A DNA stretch of 64,000 bases. It comes from Thioploca ingrica (GTDB taxonomy: Bacteria > Pseudomonadota > Gammaproteobacteria > Beggiatoales > Beggiatoaceae). Below, piece by piece: positions 1 through 8,610 of this stretch. Position 1 is the first letter of the stretch; each line of letters begins with the position of its first letter. The position numbers were made by a program, and so were the translations under genes. Location: positions 4,092,001-4,156,000 of the forward strand of contig AP014633.1 of the NCBI GenBank assembly GCA_000828835.1. Reading direction: 5' to 3'. Under the pieces are notes generated by a model, which worked only from the letters and a program-made list of their open reading frames with translations, made no database searches and was not told where the DNA came from.

Positions 1-297
1 CGGTTAGAACAGAGAGTCGGTGAAATCAGGTTAAGCTATGGTACCACTGGCGGAATAGAATGAGGGTGCTACCCAAGCCCCTCCCTTTCTATGCCGTTCG
101 ATCATCAGTTTATCTCAATCGAGTTAGATAACCGGTGAACTTCAAACAAGAGAATACAGGCGAATAACGGTTTAGTACATCGCCTATTCGAAGGATCGAA
201 GGGCCGGCTTAAGCAAAAAAACCAGCCCGAGCGACTGAAGCGTCTCAATCCGAGAGGGTTTTTTCGCTTCCGACCAAGCAAATATAGGAGGAATTTG
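1..297. other. Non-coding leader region with hairpins, no gene seen
   Basis: No convincing reading frame lies here. Several stems can be drawn: GTTTATCT against AGATAAC around 110-140, AGGCGA against TCGCCT around 158-188, and GGGCCGG against CCAGCCC around 201-230. The segment ends in the ribosome binding site of the following gene. It may be a structured 5' leader or the end of an element that starts before the window. I do not recognise a known riboswitch class. Confidence 0.35.
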
Positions 298-2103
298 ATG
301 AACACGATTTTAAAGGTGTTATCTATTTTAAGTGTATTTTCAATTATTAATTTAGTCCAGGCCGGTGAATCCGGGTTACTGCTCGGTTTGCGGATCGGTG
401 GACATTATGATACCGCGGCTACATTCGATAAACCAAAGAGTTTAGAAAATTCTCAAGAATCCGTTTCTTATCGTACTTTTTGGTTAAGTGCGCAAGATGG
501 CAAGATTGAGTTAGTTGCAGAAAGAACTAATTTGTTGGTACCCCGTGAAGATGGGTTTTGGCGAATTGATGTTAAACAGAGTCGTTACAATAACTTTAAA
601 GAAGATTTTATTTGGATTAATCCGGCACCGGATCCAGATGCTATTCCGAATCCTATCTTAGCGGAACAAGAAGGCGTTAACGCTTTTGATGTTTCATTGT
701 TGGTTAAAGAACAAGGGATTGAAACCCCGGCGGGTGAATATTGCAATGGTCATGCTTACCGCGATATTTTGTTCATCGGAACTAACTATATGTCGGTAGG
801 ATACGCTCGTAGCCAAATATGTAATGGTTCGGTTGGAGTTTCAACGGATAGTGCTTTACAAATGTTTTCATTAGATGAATTCAAACCGGTTAATATCTCT
901 TCTTTAGTTGAAGCACAAGAAGGAACCGTTTTCTTACGCACGGCTAAAGAATATCAAGATAAAAATAAGGATAAAAATAGTCAAGAATGGGGAGATTTCA
1001 GTGGTGGTGTCGTACGCCAACCAGGCAAATGGGTTGTTAAAGGCCATTTTCCCATCAAGAAAGACAACTACACCCATTTTGATGTGCCAATAACCCCCTC
1101 TCAATTGGTCGAATACGGTGAACTTCATCCCGATTGGGAAACGATTAAACAGCTTGTTCCAGAAGCAATTGATGCTTTTAGTTCTCCGACTAAAGATTGG
1201 TTAGTGGTATTAACCAAAACCAGTCTACTCGGTTTTACCCTGAATGAAACCGGTATCAATTCTAAACCAGTACTGCAACTCTATTTAAAGCAACCGGTCA
1301 CCGCCGTGATGGGTCATTGGGCTGAAGGGTTAAGAGTGATGAATTGGAGTGAGGAAATTAAGAACGTTGGTCCTAACCCGCGGAAAAGTTGGATTACCGA
1401 TACCCCACTCTCACCGGAAGGTCAGATGATAGGTGTCATTGTCTGTAAAACGCCGACCTTGAGCATCCGTCAAGGAATGGGGCAACATACCAAACCCATT
1501 GGCAAAGTTAAAAAAGGCGCTAAACTACCAGTTTTAAATGTGTTAGGAAGTTGGTATCAAGTTAAGGTCAATGAAGATGTTAGTGGCTATGTTCACCGGG
1601 ATGACTTTAAAATTTTACCCAGCCTGCCATATATTCAAACCAGTTGTCCGATGAGCAATTGTAATTATGGGACTTGGAAACTGAAGCAAGCGACTTTAGT
1701 GTACGCAGAACCTTCTTTACAGTCAGAATCAACCACAAAACTGGAACCGATGCAAGTGGTAGAAGCATTAAAAGGTGAAATCCATACGTTAAGATATGGT
1801 GAGATTGAAGTCGTTAACGCAATAGAACTCAACGAAGATAATCAAAAGTTGACTTTACAACCTGGCGATCGGCTTTTTGATTTAGAATCGATTGGTTTGG
1901 GAATGCACACCATTTGGTATAACGGCGAAATATATTATTTAAATAATGGTTGGGATCCTGACACAGCTAAAAACAAAACCCCCTGGGGTAAAGAACTTAT
2001 CGACCGTAAAACCGATTGGTGGGTTAAAGTCAATGTACCAGAGAAAAATTTAACTGGTTGGATTGTTAACCCCGTTGCAGATGGAATAACCAGCTCAATG
2101 TAA
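298..2103 (+). CDS. Exported SH3-domain protein
   Basis: This 601-residue protein has an N-terminal signal peptide (hydrophobic core LSILSVFSIINLVQA, cleavage near residue 22). A bacterial SH3 (SH3b) segment is visible around residues 382-447, with the pattern LSIRQG...VLNVLGSWYQVKV...GYVHRDDF. A second SH3-like stretch at the C-terminus ends in GWIVNP. SH3b domains usually bind peptidoglycan or peptides, so a periplasmic or surface role is likely. Residues 30-380 match no family I recognise. The ATG at 298 is preferred over the in-frame TTG at 295 because GGAGG sits 6 bases before it. A hairpin follows the stop codon. Function is inferred only from the domain. Confidence 0.8.
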   Translation: MNTILKVLSILSVFSIINLVQAGESGLLLGLRIGGHYDTAATFDKPKSLENSQESVSYRTFWLSAQDGKIELVAERTNLLVPREDGFWRIDVKQSRYNNFKEDFIWINPAPDPDAIPNPILAEQEGVNAFDVSLLVKEQGIETPAGEYCNGHAYRDILFIGTNYMSVGYARSQICNGSVGVSTDSALQMFSLDEFKPVNISSLVEAQEGTVFLRTAKEYQDKNKDKNSQEWGDFSGGVVRQPGKWVVKGHFPIKKDNYTHFDVPITPSQLVEYGELHPDWETIKQLVPEAIDAFSSPTKDWLVVLTKTSLLGFTLNETGINSKPVLQLYLKQPVTAVMGHWAEGLRVMNWSEEIKNVGPNPRKSWITDTPLSPEGQMIGVIVCKTPTLSIRQGMGQHTKPIGKVKKGAKLPVLNVLGSWYQVKVNEDVSGYVHRDDFKILPSLPYIQTSCPMSNCNYGTWKLKQATLVYAEPSLQSESTTKLEPMQVVEALKGEIHTLRYGEIEVVNAIELNEDNQKLTLQPGDRLFDLESIGLGMHTIWYNGEIYYLNNGWDPDTAKNKTPWGKELIDRKTDWWVKVNVPEKNLTGWIVNPVADGITSSM

Positions 2104-2114
2104 ATTGATAAATG

Positions 2115-2149
2115 GGCGTTAGGAATACCAGAAGTTCTATTCTAACGCC
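2115..2149 (+). terminator. Probable terminator after the SH3-domain gene
   Basis: A 12-13 bp stem (GGCGTTAG-AATA against TATTCTAACGCC, with one bulged G) closes a short loop just 12 bases past the stop codon. It is followed by CATTTATTAAT rather than a clean T run. It sits between convergent genes. Confidence 0.6.
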
Positions 2150-2196
2150 TCATTTATTAATAAGCAGTTTTTTGATTTTGGCAGTTAAAAACCAAC

Positions 2197-3039
2197 TTAG
2201 TTAGGTAAATGTCGTATAATCCAGTCCAGAGTACGAGATGAAAATAATCGTTTTAAGGTAGCCAATAAATAAGTTGGAACCGTCACATAATAACGTGCTT
2301 GCGGACGTGGTGCTTCCAAAGCATGGATAACTTTTTTAAGTACCGCTTCCGGTGGTAAAGTAAACGGAACGACTGCACCTTGGGTTAATAACCGTTGTTC
2401 CAACTGTGCATACACTTGGTGATGAGCGCTTGTGGGCACATCAATATATTGCTTAAACCTAACATAAGCATTGTCACGAAATCGGCTCTTAATCGGTCCG
2501 GGTTCAATCAAGGAAATATAAATACCCGTCCCGGTTAATTCCAATCGCAAAGTATCTGTTAAACCTTCCAAAGCATGTTTACTGGCGTTATAAGCCCCAC
2601 GATAAGGAAACGCGACCAAACCCAGCAGAGAACTATTTTGAATAATTCGTCCCTCGCCCTGGCGACGCATAATGGGGATAACTTGGCAAGTTAATTCATG
2701 AGTACCGAACAAATTGGTTTCAAATTGTTGTCGCAAAGCCTCACGGCTTAAATCTTCTACCGCCCCCGGTTGTCCATAAGCGCCATTATTAAACAGACCA
2801 TAAAGTTGCCCCTGAGTTTGTGCTAATACCGTTTGGACTGCTTGATGAGTCGATTGCGAATCCTGTAAGTCTAACACGAGGCTTTCTAACCCTTCCTGTT
2901 GTAACCGAACCACATCTTTAGCTTGACGTACTGTCGCAAACACCCGATAACCCCGTTGTTTTAAGCCATGAGCAACGGTATAACCGATACCACTAGAACA
3001 ACCGGTGATCAACACTGCGCGTGAAGACAATGAGAGCAT
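2197..3039 (-). CDS. Short-chain dehydrogenase/reductase (SDR)
   Basis: This 280-residue classical SDR is a soluble NAD(P)-dependent oxidoreductase. The cofactor motif TGCSSGIG is at residues 12-19 and the NNGAYG motif at 84-89. The catalytic tetrad is N109, S137, Y150 and K154 (YNASK). The C-terminal extension after residue 200, with the bulk around 215-270, resembles SDRs acting on lipids, retinol-like compounds or sterols. The substrate cannot be read from sequence. The R38 region after the Rossmann fold suggests NADP preference. The gene stands alone on the minus strand, convergent with the SH3 gene. Confidence 0.9.
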   Translation of the reverse strand: MLSLSSRAVLITGCSSGIGYTVAHGLKQRGYRVFATVRQAKDVVRLQQEGLESLVLDLQDSQSTHQAVQTVLAQTQGQLYGLFNNGAYGQPGAVEDLSREALRQQFETNLFGTHELTCQVIPIMRRQGEGRIIQNSSLLGLVAFPYRGAYNASKHALEGLTDTLRLELTGTGIYISLIEPGPIKSRFRDNAYVRFKQYIDVPTSAHHQVYAQLEQRLLTQGAVVPFTLPPEAVLKKVIHALEAPRPQARYYVTVPTYLLATLKRLFSSRTLDWIIRHLPN

Positions 3040-3135
3040 TAGTTAGCCTTATTATTTATCAATTTTTAGGATGATCGTGTCAAGTAATACCCACTCTCCA
3101 CCAACACCAGATTTCTCGCAATGGAGTTAAGCCAG

Positions 3136-3180
3136 GTAGGGTGCATTAGCGAAGCGTAACGCACCATTTCAATACCCTAC
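3136..3180. repeat. Dispersed GTAGGGTG palindrome
   Basis: Outer arms GTAGGG and CCCTAC enclose an inner hairpin (GGTGCATTAGCG against CGTAACGCACC). Related palindromes occur near 15770, 19841, 19954, 38313, 45105 and 55263, always outside genes. Confidence 0.7.
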
Positions 3181-3217
3181 CCAATCTGAGCGGGACACCA
3201 CCGGCACGTTAGTGAAG

Positions 3218-4033
3218 TTATTTAAAACCGAGCCTCGGATCATCACTCGGATGACTAAACTGCACACCTTTACCCAAAATAACCTCCGCCGCTAATTTAA
3301 CTCCCTCGCCAATCGTGACGTATTGAAGATAGCTACCCGCTTCGATTTCTAAGTCTTCCAGTAACGCCGGAGCTTGAGCGTCGCCACTGATTTCACCACC
3401 GAGTTGACCGCCAATGAGATGAGTCCCGGCCGCTAACTGAACATCGCGGAAATAGCCACCCACTTGACTAGTGTTAATGATTTGACCCGCGAGTACGCCA
3501 CCCACAATCACCGCCCCCCGAAATTCAAAATTGTCTACCGCTATGTCCCCGGGTAGATAAAGCATTTTGCTGGTGGCAATGCCCTCGCCATCATAACCCG
3601 CAGTACCAGTACCCGCTACGGTAGTTATGTTGCCGGTGCTATCTACCTTGCGAATGCGGTGGTTACTATGGTCTGCAATATATAAATTGCCGGCACGGTC
3701 TACCGCTACGCTTCTTGGATAATAAAGCATTTTACTGGTAGCAATGCCTTCGCCATCATAACCCGCAGTACCAGTACCCGTTACGGTAGTCATGTTGCCG
3801 GTGCTGTCTACCTTGCGAATGCGGTGGTTCCGAAAGTCTGCAATATACAAATTGCCAGCACTATCTACTGCTACGCCTGCGGGTCGATTGAGCATTTTGC
3901 TGGTAGCCACGCCCTCACCGTCATAACCCGCAGTACCGGTACCCGCTACGGTAGAAATAATATCTTCCGCTTGAACTAAACTTGTCCAAACACAGAATGA
4001 CAACAGTAAAAAAAGGAATCGTACCGAAATCAT
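3218..4033 (-). CDS. Secreted NHL-repeat protein with a shared C-terminal module
   Basis: The predicted product is 271 residues. It starts with a signal peptide (MISVRFLFLLLSFCVWTSLV), followed by three 55-residue NHL-type repeats (VAVDSAGNLYIADFRNHRI pattern) that would form part of a beta-propeller. The third repeat breaks off after DIAVDN. It runs straight into a ~100-residue glycine-rich module (GGVLAG..., GDAQAPALLE...). This module also ends the large secreted protein at 21627-28211. The ATG at 4033 has a GAGGAA ribosome binding site and starts a clean signal peptide. The frame stays open to an ATG at 4216 that also has a perfect AGGAGG, so a 332-residue form is possible. Likely surface protein; ligand unknown. 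Confidence 0.7.
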   Translation of the reverse strand: MISVRFLFLLLSFCVWTSLVQAEDIISTVAGTGTAGYDGEGVATSKMLNRPAGVAVDSAGNLYIADFRNHRIRKVDSTGNMTTVTGTGTAGYDGEGIATSKMLYYPRSVAVDRAGNLYIADHSNHRIRKVDSTGNITTVAGTGTAGYDGEGIATSKMLYLPGDIAVDNFEFRGAVIVGGVLAGQIINTSQVGGYFRDVQLAAGTHLIGGQLGGEISGDAQAPALLEDLEIEAGSYLQYVTIGEGVKLAAEVILGKGVQFSHPSDDPRLGFK

Positions 4034-4299
4034 TAGATTCCTCAGTAAGTCAGAAGGGAATAATTTTAGTTCAGGTGAATATTTGGAAGTGAAGGAATGA
4101 ATTGAAGTACACTCTTTTTCCCATTGAGAAGGAAAGTTAAAATGCCGCTGTCGAAGGGGGCAAGCCAGTATCCGTTGAAGAAATGATCTGTTTTTCCTAC
4201 CGTGATGAATTATCATAATGTTCCTCCTAATTAAATAGTCGTGATAAATCAGCGAAAATCATTGTCCTCCTGCGGTAATCTGAAAGTCAAGTGGAAAGA
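4034..4299. other. Leader region with a second strong translation start
   Basis: On the minus strand an AGGAGG sits 6 bases before an ATG at 4216. That frame runs without a stop into the NHL-repeat gene, but the 61 extra residues do not look like a signal peptide. The first codons (MIIHHGRK) resemble those of the large protein at 28211 (MITHWGKR), as does the leader DNA. Confidence 0.4.
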
Positions 4300-4545
4300 T
4301 TTTTGTCTCGTTCCCAAGCTTGGCATTGGTAATGCGGGTCCGTCAAGCTTTGCTTGACAAGAGAGCCGAAGTTCTCGTGTACAGATATTACCCAGCCCGT
4401 GGGTTCAATGCCATTCGCTCGCTACCAAGCTTTGCTTAGTAGTGTCTGTCCACGAAGCTTGGCTTCGCGTATTTCGCCAAGCAGAACTTGGTTGGTGGCA
4501 TTACCAAACGGAGCTTGGTAACGAGCAATGCTTCGCTGGTGGCTT
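4300..4545. repeat. Block of short AAGCTTGG-type repeats and palindromes
   Basis: The block holds many variants of CCAAGCTTGG/CAAGCTTTGCTTG. Two perfect or near-perfect palindromes are visible: GTCAAGCTTTGCTTGAC at 4342-4358 and CGAAGCTTGGCTTCG at 4453-4467. The open frame at 4422-4655 is made largely of this repeat material and is not taken as a gene. Confidence 0.6.
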
Positions 4546-4662
4546 ATTAGCGGCTGATCGTACCTTCGATAACCAGGATAAATTGCAGTAAAAGATTTAA
4601 AATAACGGTAGTTATTGTTATCCTGCGGCAATTTGGTTATTGCTAGCCCAACCAACCGAAGT

Positions 4663-6186
4663 TCAGTTCAACTTACGTTTACTGGTTGCTGCTAAAGCTT
4701 GACGCAAAGCCAGTACGAAGTGATCCATAGTTGGTACCACTAATGAATCGCTTAACAGCCACAGTTTAGCCAATAAGTTAGCTTCTCGCATTCGCTTTTC
4801 CCCGGCAATGAAAACGGTTGGAGCGGGGCGAGATAATGCCAATCGCATGACCAGCGGTAACCAGCCTTTACTACTCGTTACGTGGTACACGTGAACGCGG
4901 GACGAGTAAAATTGGGTTACTTCGGCAGCGACAGCCGGAGACACATAAACCTCGAAATGGGTATCTGGAAATGTTTTCATTAAAAACTCAATATCTTCTA
5001 CCCAACGTCCTGACGGCAAAATCATCAAGAGGCGGATTCGCTTCACAGTCTGGGATTGCCAATCCCACTTTAACAGTTTCGTTGCCGTTTGTTCGACTAC
5101 TGCTTTGTCAATATAAAGCGCTAATGGATCCAACGTTGTCGGATACTTTTCAAGACGCCAGAAATGTTCCACCATCTCAAAAGTATCCGTGTCTAATCGG
5201 CTGCTGGCTTCAACCTCCTTTTGCATAGCAGCAACCTTGAATTGCGAGGCGTAAATAGAGAGTAAGTTTAACTTCTGGTCGAAGACATTCTCGATTGGTT
5301 GTGGTTCTGGCACCAGTACTGCTCCCGACCGTTTCAACTCATTGATCACCGTTATTGTGTGAGTACGGAAATTTGAATCGTAAGGAACATCCTGGAATAA
5401 TTTAATGGTGCAATTTTTAGTTAAATCAGTTGCCTCGAACAGTGCCGAGAAGCAAGCGTTACGTGTCAACTCATGATCGGTATGGGTTCCTATCCCCAAC
5501 GGCATCCATATTTCATCTGCATCATTGTCATGCAGCACTTTCTTTACAGCTTGCTTCCAGATGTCAAGTTCGGTATCGGTCGAACGGTGATTGTCAAAGG
5601 TAGCAACCGCAACGCGGTGCTTTTTAAAGTAATCCAGCGACCAATTAGCGTCGTTATATCGGAGTGGAGCGTCCTGATAACCGAGCGCAATATGTTTACC
5701 ACCCAGTAACCGCATGAAGGTAGTCGCTTCTGCATTGCGCAATGCGGTGATCTGCTCAACATCAAAAAAGTCTCTTTCCAAGAACCAGTAGCTCGTGAAG
5801 TTACTACGGCTGGCGAAGGTAACCAGGATAAATTCGATTTCATTTCTGCGAAGCCACATAGTACCACCAACGCTCAGAACCGCATCATCACTATGAGGTT
5901 CAAAGACGAGCACCCGCCGCCGCCCTTGAGGTGGTTCACTCACACTATCACACAATCCGGTCTCGCAAAATTCAGCAATGATCTTGTTAACCTGAGAACC
6001 AAAGCGGGATCGCAGCACATTCGTGAATGGATTCTCATCCAAAGCTTTCCATACCATTAACTCTTGAGTTGATAACGATTTCAGGGGCCGATTGGATTTT
6101 AAAAAGAATAGCTGATCGCCTTCAAGTTTATAATGAGGACGTTTATAAATGGTTGTATTGGTTGCAATTGACATAGACGCGTTCAT
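4663..6186 (-). CDS. PIG-L (LmbE-like) family deacetylase with extra N- and C-terminal regions
   Basis: This 507-residue protein has the PIG-L zinc-binding motif PHSDD at 97-101 and a second histidine motif HTDH at 235-238. The family removes N-acetyl groups from sugars in glycolipid, antibiotic or mycothiol-type pathways. Residues 1-85 look like a small winged-helix or PqqD-like domain. Residues 375-507 (LLMILPSGRWVEDIEF...) look like a separate Rossmann-type domain, so the protein is about twice the family's usual length. GGAGG lies 6 bases before the ATG. The glycosyltransferase at 6208-7161 lies 21 bases upstream on the same strand, suggesting the two act on the same surface glycan. The substrate is unknown. 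Confidence 0.8.
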   Translation of the reverse strand: MNASMSIATNTTIYKRPHYKLEGDQLFFLKSNRPLKSLSTQELMVWKALDENPFTNVLRSRFGSQVNKIIAEFCETGLCDSVSEPPQGRRRVLVFEPHSDDAVLSVGGTMWLRRNEIEFILVTFASRSNFTSYWFLERDFFDVEQITALRNAEATTFMRLLGGKHIALGYQDAPLRYNDANWSLDYFKKHRVAVATFDNHRSTDTELDIWKQAVKKVLHDNDADEIWMPLGIGTHTDHELTRNACFSALFEATDLTKNCTIKLFQDVPYDSNFRTHTITVINELKRSGAVLVPEPQPIENVFDQKLNLLSIYASQFKVAAMQKEVEASSRLDTDTFEMVEHFWRLEKYPTTLDPLALYIDKAVVEQTATKLLKWDWQSQTVKRIRLLMILPSGRWVEDIEFLMKTFPDTHFEVYVSPAVAAEVTQFYSSRVHVYHVTSSKGWLPLVMRLALSRPAPTVFIAGEKRMREANLLAKLWLLSDSLVVPTMDHFVLALRQALAATSKRKLN

Positions 6187-6207
6187 ACTTAACCTCCGAA
6201 AAGATGA

Positions 6208-7161
6208 TTAAGAACGTTCCTGACGTCTAGGCAGGAAATTATAGCGGACGAAATCTCGCATAAAGTGCGGCGATTCCATTTCTCGACCGAGAAGGTACTG
6301 CCGCATGCGATGCAATGATATACAACCAGCTACGATCAAATTGAACACTATCAAACTACCGGGGCCAAAGGTCTTCTTTAGGTAGTACGCACGGGAATCG
6401 AACCAATACTTAGGGATACGTCTGTTTGGGGAAGTCATGCCCGTTGTTACGCCGCTGATATGCAACACTATGGCATGGGGTACAAAGTAAATCTCATAAC
6501 CGGCGTCTCGTACTCGCCGGCAGAGATCAACCTCTTCCCAATAGAGAAAGAAGTTCTCGTCGAACAGGCCTACCTGTTCAATCACCTCGCGCCGGATCAT
6601 CATGTTTGCGCCAGTCACCCAGTCCACCGGCATAGCTTGTTTCGGCGTTTCCATCGAAACCTGGTGATTGCGTAATAGCTTCGTCATGATGCCTAATTTC
6701 AGGTGATACTCAATTTCGCTAAGCAATGAGGGAAAGCGAAAGGTAGAACATTGCAAGCAATTCTGTTGGTCCCGCAGTGCGCCTCCGATTACCCCAACAT
6801 GAGGGTAAGCCACCATGAAGTTGAGAAGAGCAGCTACGGTTCCGGGATCAGGAATTGAATCTGGGTTAAGAAGATAGAAGTATAATGGGGGACTAGGCAA
6901 CTCTAAAGCTTCACGGAAGGCAATATTGTTACCGGCACCAAAGCCTCCGTTTACTGGGGATTCAATGAGACGCACAATGTGTCCCATCTCACGTGCGGCG
7001 ATGCCTTCACGTAACACGTGGATTGAATTATCTGGCGAGTTATTGTCAACAATCCACATTATTGCATCGCCAATGGCTTCGAGCTGCGGGATGAGTTTAT
7101 CCAGGCATCGTAGCACGTGCTCTGCACTGGTATAATTAACAGTAATGACGAGTAGTTTCAT
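6208..7161 (-). CDS. Family 2 glycosyltransferase
   Basis: This protein of about 317 residues is of the GT2 rhamnosyltransferase-like group, which transfers sugars from nucleotide sugars during polysaccharide synthesis. It starts with the family beta strand VITVNYTSAEHVL, then VDNNSPDNS. A DXD-like LNPDSIPD motif follows at about residue 105, and the acceptor-side signature WVTGANMMIRREV...GLFDENFFLYWEEVDLCRR (in two parts) comes later. A short hydrophobic stretch near the C-terminus may touch the membrane. The ATG at 7161 gives a standard N-terminus; a TTG at 7179 would add six residues. It lies upstream of the PIG-L deacetylase in a likely two-gene operon. Confidence 0.88.
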   Translation of the reverse strand: MKLLVITVNYTSAEHVLRCLDKLIPQLEAIGDAIMWIVDNNSPDNSIHVLREGIAAREMGHIVRLIESPVNGGFGAGNNIAFREALELPSPPLYFYLLNPDSIPDPGTVAALLNFMVAYPHVGVIGGALRDQQNCLQCSTFRFPSLLSEIEYHLKLGIMTKLLRNHQVSMETPKQAMPVDWVTGANMMIRREVIEQVGLFDENFFLYWEEVDLCRRVRDAGYEIYFVPHAIVLHISGVTTGMTSPNRRIPKYWFDSRAYYLKKTFGPGSLIVFNLIVAGCISLHRMRQYLLGREMESPHFMRDFVRYNFLPRRQERS

Positions 7162-7270
7162 TTTATGGTAGTGATCCAATATAACTGGTCTTATATATCA
7201 CACATTTATTAGTATACACTATTAACTGTATATTGTAAAAAATTTAACTCAATTAATTTTTCTTTCCATT

Positions 7271-8293
7271 CTATTCAATTTTGGGCAAATCCGGCGTGAG
7301 TGGATTTGAAGTGAACAAGCCATAAACTATCCACAGCGTGACCAAAATATAAGCTAATCTGGGTAGCCATGCGGCTAACATCTCGTTATGGATAGCGATA
7401 GCTTCCGATTCCAGTTTGGCATAATGAAGCATCATTTCTGCTAAACTACCGCTCTGTTCTCCGGTAGTCACCAATTGAATAGCAACCGGATCAATTTCTT
7501 TTACTGCCAAAATAGCCTCGGCAAAGGTTTGACCTTGTTGTAAATAAATAATAATTTGCTGTAGATGTTGGCGTATAATAGAATTATCAACGATTTCATA
7601 AGCTTTAGGTAAGGCCTCTAGAATCGGTAATCCCGCTTGTAGCATCAAGCCTAATGAACGCATGAAATTGCGCAAAGTTCGCCGAATATACCAGCGATTC
7701 CAATAAGGAACCCTGAGTTGAAGTTTATCCCATAAAATTCCTAAGCCGATCGGTTTAAAAAAAGGATGGCGTAACCATTGCGGTAAATGCCAAATGACCC
7801 AACCGAGTAAACCAAGTTGCAGGATCAAACCCACCGTCATACTGAGATACCCACCTAAAGTGACTTGTCCTAATACTAAGCCAGGTAAAGGTTGAATAGC
7901 AATCGCTAACAGTAACATGATGATAGGCAAAGTTAGGCGGGATTTGATTTGTTGCTGATAGCGTGCTTGTTCCTCATAAGACTGGGCTAATTGGTGAAAA
8001 ACTTCGGTGTAAATCCCGCCACTTTCAGCTATTTGAATCAACGTGGCATCTAAACCAACAAATAAACCGGCTCGCCGTCCAGCTTCCGCTAAAGATTTTC
8101 CTCGCCGGAGATAAGTTAAGGTTACTTTAGCACGTTGACTCATTTCTCCTTGGCTTTGCGTTAAGGTGGTTATACTTTCCTGCATCGGGATACCGGCTGT
8201 CTGTAACCGTTCTAATTGTAAATAAAGCTGTGCCAGTTCTGCTGGTGACAACGGTTTCTTGGGAGATTTTTTAACAGGATTAGTGGTTTTCAT
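7271..8293 (-). CDS. Type II secretion / type IV pilus inner-membrane protein (GspF/PilC family)
   Basis: The 340-residue product has two T2SF domains, roughly residues 18-120 and 205-305. They are separated by hydrophobic segments at about 123-170 and followed by a final one near 310-330. Signatures include LQTAGIPMQESI, ESGGIYTEVFHQLAQSYEEQ (interrupted) and the repeated-domain LMLQAGLPILEAL...TTGEQSGSLAEM. GspF/PilC proteins form the platform that couples the assembly ATPase to pseudopilins. It is shorter than typical GspF (about 400 residues) because the cytoplasmic N-terminal arm is reduced. No E, G or L genes lie nearby, but a GspH-like pseudopilin is at 11226-11870. Confidence 0.85.
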   Translation of the reverse strand: MKTTNPVKKSPKKPLSPAELAQLYLQLERLQTAGIPMQESITTLTQSQGEMSQRAKVTLTYLRRGKSLAEAGRRAGLFVGLDATLIQIAESGGIYTEVFHQLAQSYEEQARYQQQIKSRLTLPIIMLLLAIAIQPLPGLVLGQVTLGGYLSMTVGLILQLGLLGWVIWHLPQWLRHPFFKPIGLGILWDKLQLRVPYWNRWYIRRTLRNFMRSLGLMLQAGLPILEALPKAYEIVDNSIIRQHLQQIIIYLQQGQTFAEAILAVKEIDPVAIQLVTTGEQSGSLAEMMLHYAKLESEAIAIHNEMLAAWLPRLAYILVTLWIVYGLFTSNPLTPDLPKIE

Positions 8294-8610
8294 TGAGTGA
8301 ACATGTTATTTTATTCAAACAAAAGTTAATTGATAATTGAACAGAAAATTTATGGCTTAAAATGGCTATTTTTATGTTATAACTTATTGATAATTTTTAA
8401 TTATATTTTATAAATAATCATCGACTTCGCTAAGCAATTGTGTTAGCATCACCAGCGTACTCGCTAAAAAAATAATCTAATTACCTTATCTGGTTATATT
8501 ATACTGTTACGCTTTAAGTCGGTACACTTTTTCTCGGTTGACAATATCGAACTGAGTGATAAAAGCAGCGGTGTTGTTAAAAAGGATCACCTGATTAAAT
8601 TTTAAATGCT
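8294..8610. other. AT-rich intergenic region between divergent genes
   Basis: This is AT-rich sequence between the divergent GspF-like gene and alaC. It should hold promoters for both, but no clear pair of -35 and -10 boxes or operator stands out. Confidence 0.3.

Noticed and set aside
1-297. Known riboswitch classes such as cyclic di-GMP-I or fluoride, or a group II intron end
   Set aside because: The conserved core sequences of those RNAs are absent.
4422-4655. 77-codon open frame on the minus strand
   Set aside because: It is built mostly from the AAGCTTGG repeat block and has no ribosome binding site or recognisable domain.
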